Below the pieces are notes generated by a model. It searched no databases. It was given only the letters and a program-made list of their open reading frames with translations, and was not told the DNA's origin. A stretch of DNA of 20,844 nt from a virus: positions 1 through 20,844 of IMG/VR virus record IMGVR_UViG_3300036804_000288; one strand, given 5' to 3'. The position numbers and the translations under genes were made by a program. Below, piece after piece: positions 18,901-20,844 of the stretch. Every line of letters begins with the position of its first letter. Position 1 is the stretch's first letter.

Positions 18901-19324
18901 GCTTACGACAAACCAGAGGAAACCAGTTGAGACGCCACCTGTCAAGATTCGGGCCCTCTTAATAGATCCATTTAAATGCGAATGCTTTCCCCTGCTCGTC
19001 GACTGGGCCGACCAAGCCGATATCCACAAGCTCTTAGACTGCGAGCTAATCCACTCGATCCGGTGCCATGATGATCTCCTGTGGGTCGACGAATCGGGCC
19101 TCTTGCGCGAGCCTTTCGTCTATCCTCAGTTCAAGATCCGAGGCGTAAACGGCGATTGCCCACTCACCGGCTACGGCCTCATCACCGGAGGCTGGACTTA
19201 CAAGCACGTCACTGGCTGCAGCGTCTTTACTACTTCGTTGTCCATTATATTTGAGGAGCATTGGCCCAGGCGGATCAATCCAGACCAATGTATTGATCAG
19301 CTCTTGCGGCTCTATCTTCCTTAA
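18899..19324 (+). CDS. DUF3846-like protein
   Basis: The 141-residue product has KIRALLIDPFKCECFPLLVD at 17-36 followed by HKLLDCELIHSIRCHDDLLW then VDESGLLREPFVYPQF and LTGYGLITGG. The order A-L-L-I-D-P-F...L-L-x-C...L-W-V-D-E-x-G-L-L...L-x-G-x-G-L-[IV]-x-G fits the N-terminal region of DUF3846 proteins, which are common in phages and of unknown function. The ATG at 18899 is the only good start. It shares CATG with the start of the divergent HTH gene. There is no clear Shine-Dalgarno site, only GAGG directly before the ATG. It leads the plus-strand set to the window end. Confidence 0.65.
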   Translation: MLTTNQRKPVETPPVKIRALLIDPFKCECFPLLVDWADQADIHKLLDCELIHSIRCHDDLLWVDESGLLREPFVYPQFKIRGVNGDCPLTGYGLITGGWTYKHVTGCSVFTTSLSIIFEEHWPRRINPDQCIDQLLRLYLP

Positions 19325-19334
19325 GAATTCTTAA
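19321..19334. repeat. 14-bp perfect palindrome after the DUF3846-like gene
   Basis: TTAAGAATTCTTAA is self-complementary and includes the TAA stop of the preceding gene. There is no T-run long enough for a terminator. It lies 27 bases before the ATG at 19362 and could be an operator, or just an AT-rich accident. Confidence 0.4.
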
Positions 19335-19361
19335 CACGTTTTCCTTGATTTTGAACACTTT

Positions 19362-19481
19362 ATGAATGGCACCCTGACTCCTCGACAACTCCAAATGCTG
19401 CTGGACGCCGAAGCCCAGCTCCAGATTCAAGTAGAGACCCTCCTGGCCGCAATAGACAAGGCCGAGGCCGATGCCAGCTGA
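19362..19481 (+). CDS. 39-residue helical peptide
   Basis: ATG at 19362 to a stop at 19481 gives MNGTLTPRQLQMLLDAEAQL then QIQVETLLAAIDKAEADAS, a continuous amphipathic helix. The stop overlaps the next start by 11 bases (ATGCCAGCTGA). The AT-rich leader (CCTTGATTTTGAACACTTT) has no Shine-Dalgarno site. Small size lowers confidence, but the codon pattern and position fit the gene string. Confidence 0.5.
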   Translation: MNGTLTPRQLQMLLDAEAQLQIQVETLLAAIDKAEADAS

Positions 19482-19719
19482 GGCTCAGCCCCAGTTCCTC
19501 ATCTGGAGTGAGGAACACGCAGCATGGTGGCGCGGAGGCAGCGCAGGCTATACCCGTTCTATCTTTGATGCGGGCCACTACTCATTCAAGGAAGCCATGG
19601 AGATTACTAGCGACGCCAATAAGACCGGCCAAACCAACGAAGTGGCCCTTTTCGCCATCGTTTTAACCGAATCTTTCGATGGCTCTAAAACGCGCCAGGA
19701 TGCCCCAGGATCGTTATAA
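19471..19719 (+). CDS. Conserved-type small phage protein (IWSEEHxAWW)
   Basis: The 82-residue product MPAEAQPQFLIWSEEHAAWW continues RGGSAGYTRSIFDAGHYSFK and EAMEITSDANKTGQTNEVAL. The pattern [LVI]-I-W-S-x-E-H-x-A-W-W...G-Y-T...A-G-x-Y-S...E-A...I...A-N...N-E-V is shared by many small phage proteins of unknown function. It is probably a compact alpha/beta fold. A terminator hairpin lies 66 bases downstream. Confidence 0.72.
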   Translation: MPAEAQPQFLIWSEEHAAWWRGGSAGYTRSIFDAGHYSFKEAMEITSDANKTGQTNEVALFAIVLTESFDGSKTRQDAPGSL

Positions 19720-19784
19720 TTTGCCAAGTGTAGAATCTACCTACTCGGGCCTCCGACGCGGCTAGCGCCAACCTCGTGCGTTTA

Positions 19785-19813
19785 AAGGCCATCCGCTTTT
19801 GGCCTTATTTTCT
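19785..19813 (+). terminator. Candidate Rho-independent terminator
   Basis: AAGGCCA (19785-19791) pairs with TGGCCTT (19800-19806) around an 8-base loop, followed by ATTTTCTC. The stem is moderate and the T-run short. It separates the 18899-19719 genes from the 19889 gene set. Confidence 0.6.
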
Positions 19814-19835
19814 CAAAATTATAAGCGCTACATCC

Positions 19836-19865
19836 TTTCCAGAGTTTATGTGAGCGCATATAAAC
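19836..19865 (+). promoter_or_regulatory. Promoter with overlapping inverted repeat
   Basis: TTTCCA (19836-19841), 17 bases, TATAAA (19859-19864) fits a sigma-70-type promoter for the 19889 gene set. An inverted repeat, GTTTAT (19844-19849) and ATAAAC (19860-19865), covers the spacer and -10, so a repressor could compete with RNA polymerase. A second small dyad, ATTTGA-CAAA-TCAAAT (19874-19889), sits on the start codon. Confidence 0.45.
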
Positions 19866-19888
19866 GGAAATAGCATTTGACAAATCAA

Positions 19889-20137
19889 ATGGCATCGCCG
19901 AGGTTCTCGGTCATGCAAGCAGAACGAAGCCTCAGTAACCTCCGCTACAACGCCCACGAGCAGCTCGACACTCTAGCCTTCCGCCTAGAAGAGCAGATTA
20001 ATCGTGAGACCGATGCTGACCGCAAGCACTGGCTCAAGCAGGCGCTCAAGAACGTCAAGACCTCCTCGACCTTCCTCTCGAAGGCCGCAGGCAACATTAA
20101 CTGCGCCGACCGCATCTGGGAAGCGAGGAACAAGTAA
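19889..20137 (+). CDS. Small helical hypothetical protein
   Basis: ATG at 19889 gives 82 residues (a TTG at 19877 is an alternative start): MASPRFSVMQAERSLSNLRY, then NAHEQLDTLAFRLEEQINRE and ALKNVKTSSTFLSKAAGNIN. It is helical and charged with no recognised family. It follows a promoter-like element and a terminator, so it probably starts a new transcription unit. The stop overlaps the next ATG by one base. Confidence 0.58.
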   Translation: MASPRFSVMQAERSLSNLRYNAHEQLDTLAFRLEEQINRETDADRKHWLKQALKNVKTSSTFLSKAAGNINCADRIWEARNK

Positions 20138-20313
20138 TGAAGTACCTCGTATTCATCGACGAAGGCAACGGCTGGGAACCGCAGGGAGACGGTCCCCTCG
20201 GCCTCAAAACCGCAGAGCGCATCGCTCGCGAGATCCGCGAAGAGTGCCACGTCAAAACCAAGATTGAACCGGTACGCTATGACGTCTCAGGACGCCTGAG
20301 GGACGCTAAATGA
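20137..20313 (+). CDS. 58-residue hypothetical protein
   Basis: ATG at 20137 is inside the stop of the previous gene (TAATG), and the frame ends at 20313: MKYLVFIDEGNGWEPQGDGP, then LGLKTAERIAREIREECHVK and TKIEPVRYDV. A strand, acidic turn and helix pattern (VFIDEG...TAERIAREIRE) suggests a small alpha/beta protein. Its stop overlaps the next start by ATGA. No family is recognised. Confidence 0.65.
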   Translation: MKYLVFIDEGNGWEPQGDGPLGLKTAERIAREIREECHVKTKIEPVRYDVSGRLRDAK

Positions 20314-20513
20314 AAGCACTTCCTAATATCGAACGCAGCGCCTTCAATAGAGGCGAATATATCGGCTACGGTGACGGCGTCTGGCGCATCACGCGGGCCC
20401 ACTTCACCCTGGGCACAAAACGTGTCCGCTGGGTTGCACGGCATCGAGAGAATATTTTCAGCTCTATCTGTGCCGGAACTCTCCGAGAAATCAGTCAGCA
20501 GCTGCCGAGGTGA
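20310..20513 (+). CDS. Small conserved-type phage protein (RGEYxGYG)
   Basis: The 67-residue product MKALPNIERSAFNRGEYIGY continues GDGVWRITRAHFTLGTKRVR and WVARHRENIFSSICAGTLRE. The pattern F-x-R-G-E-Y-[VI]-G-Y-G-x-G-x-W-R-I, then W-x-A and a final T-L-x-E-I-S helix, is found in many small phage proteins of unknown function. It would form a small beta sheet plus helix. Confidence 0.68.
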   Translation: MKALPNIERSAFNRGEYIGYGDGVWRITRAHFTLGTKRVRWVARHRENIFSSICAGTLREISQQLPR

Positions 20514-20522
20514 AAACGTCTA

Positions 20523-20753
20523 ATGAGAATGTTCGACCAACTCCATCGACAGCTCAGACCCGGCGACTTTGTTCTGGTCAATGACCCACCGTTTAAAAAG
20601 CCGCTCCCGGCTGAGGTGGTGCGCTGCTTTGCCTACAACGGCCTCTGCGTGAAGTTCGCCGATGGCCGTCAACGCTATTTCTCTTCCCGCGAGGGCTTCG
20701 CGGATATCCTCTCCGCAGCCCGCAAAGTCGGTGATTCTTACATGCCTTTATGA
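20523..20753 (+). CDS. Hypothetical protein with small beta-barrel-like sequence
   Basis: The 76-residue product (ATG at 20523; a second ATG two codons later) reads MRMFDQLHRQLRPGDFVLVN then DPPFKKPLPAEVVRCFAYNG and VKFADGRQRYFSSREGFADI. The motif R-P-G-D-F-V-L-V, followed by a later K-F-A-D-G-R strand, is reminiscent of small beta-barrel (SH3-like) proteins, but this is only inference. The stop overlaps the next start by ATGA. Confidence 0.6.
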   Translation: MRMFDQLHRQLRPGDFVLVNDPPFKKPLPAEVVRCFAYNGLCVKFADGRQRYFSSREGFADILSAARKVGDSYMPL

Positions 20754-20844
20754 ATGCCATGCAAGCACAACTACGCAGACAATCGAACGGGACCTACGTC
20801 AAACGAGGTCAGCGATTCACTCTCTTTATCGAACGCAACTGGCA
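20750..20844 (+). CDS. Start of a gene cut by the window end
   Basis: ATG at 20750 overlaps the previous stop (ATGA), and the frame stays open to the edge: MNAMQAQLRRQSNGTYVKRG, then QRFTLFIERNW. The same coupling seen along this string supports it. Too little is visible to assign a family. Confidence 0.5.
   Translation, partial: MNAMQAQLRRQSNGTYVKRGQRFTLFIERNW

Noticed and set aside
1-20844. Insertion sequences, integrase or transposase
   Set aside because: No frame with recognisable transposase or recombinase motifs and no flanking terminal repeats were seen.

Overview
The window looks like part of the genome of a tailed bacteriophage (Caudoviricetes) or a prophage of that type. The evidence is three consecutive collagen-like tail-fibre genes (two with a phage collar / tail-collar domain), a candidate holin followed by a lysozyme-fold lysis enzyme, many very small genes that overlap by ATGA or GTGA, and a KTSC-domain protein, a DUF3846-like protein, a small-terminase-like HTH protein and several small zinc-finger proteins. 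I see no terminase large subunit, portal, capsid, polymerase or integrase, so those must lie outside. The host cannot be named. The compact GC-rich coding, frequent non-Shine-Dalgarno starts and apparent leaderless promoters suggest a soil or environmental bacterium, but that is inference.

Layout. (1) 1-417, minus strand: two small lysine-rich proteins, one split between two frames. (2) 442-9389, plus strand: tail-fibre genes (442-6068), then small proline-rich or unrecognised virion-type proteins (6074-7795), a holin candidate (7799), a GH46-like lysozyme/chitosanase-fold enzyme (8061) and a YPSHPIPPTVWP repeat protein (8799), closed by a strong terminator at 9456. (3) 9481-12910: small modules in both orientations, including two plus-strand genes meeting two minus-strand genes at a palindrome (10368-10385), and a plus-strand operon (11243-12910) containing a possible tRNA-shaped structured RNA (12433-12537). 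(4) 12911-13111: a non-coding block with a 22-bp perfect palindrome, six 10-bp iteron-like repeats and a terminator; it could be an origin or control region. (5) 13112-14748, minus strand: candidate DNA-binding proteins. (6) 15036-18900, mostly minus strand: a tightly overlapping early/accessory cluster of zinc-finger proteins, coiled coils, a possible Acb2/Tad1-like signal sponge, a KTSC protein and a small-terminase-like HTH protein. (7) 18899-20844, plus strand: a DUF3846-like gene and a run of small hypothetical genes.

How the genes may work together. The plus-strand half supplies host recognition (fibres) and lysis. The rest is typical early-region material acting on DNA, transcription and host defence. 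Several operons begin with an extended -10-like sequence placed 4-8 bases before the start codon, which suggests leaderless transcripts. The most unusual parts are the iteron/palindrome block at 12940-13053, the closed RNA fold at 12433-12537, the fibre modules repeated between neighbouring genes, and the start codons of two divergent genes that overlap in one CATG at 18898.
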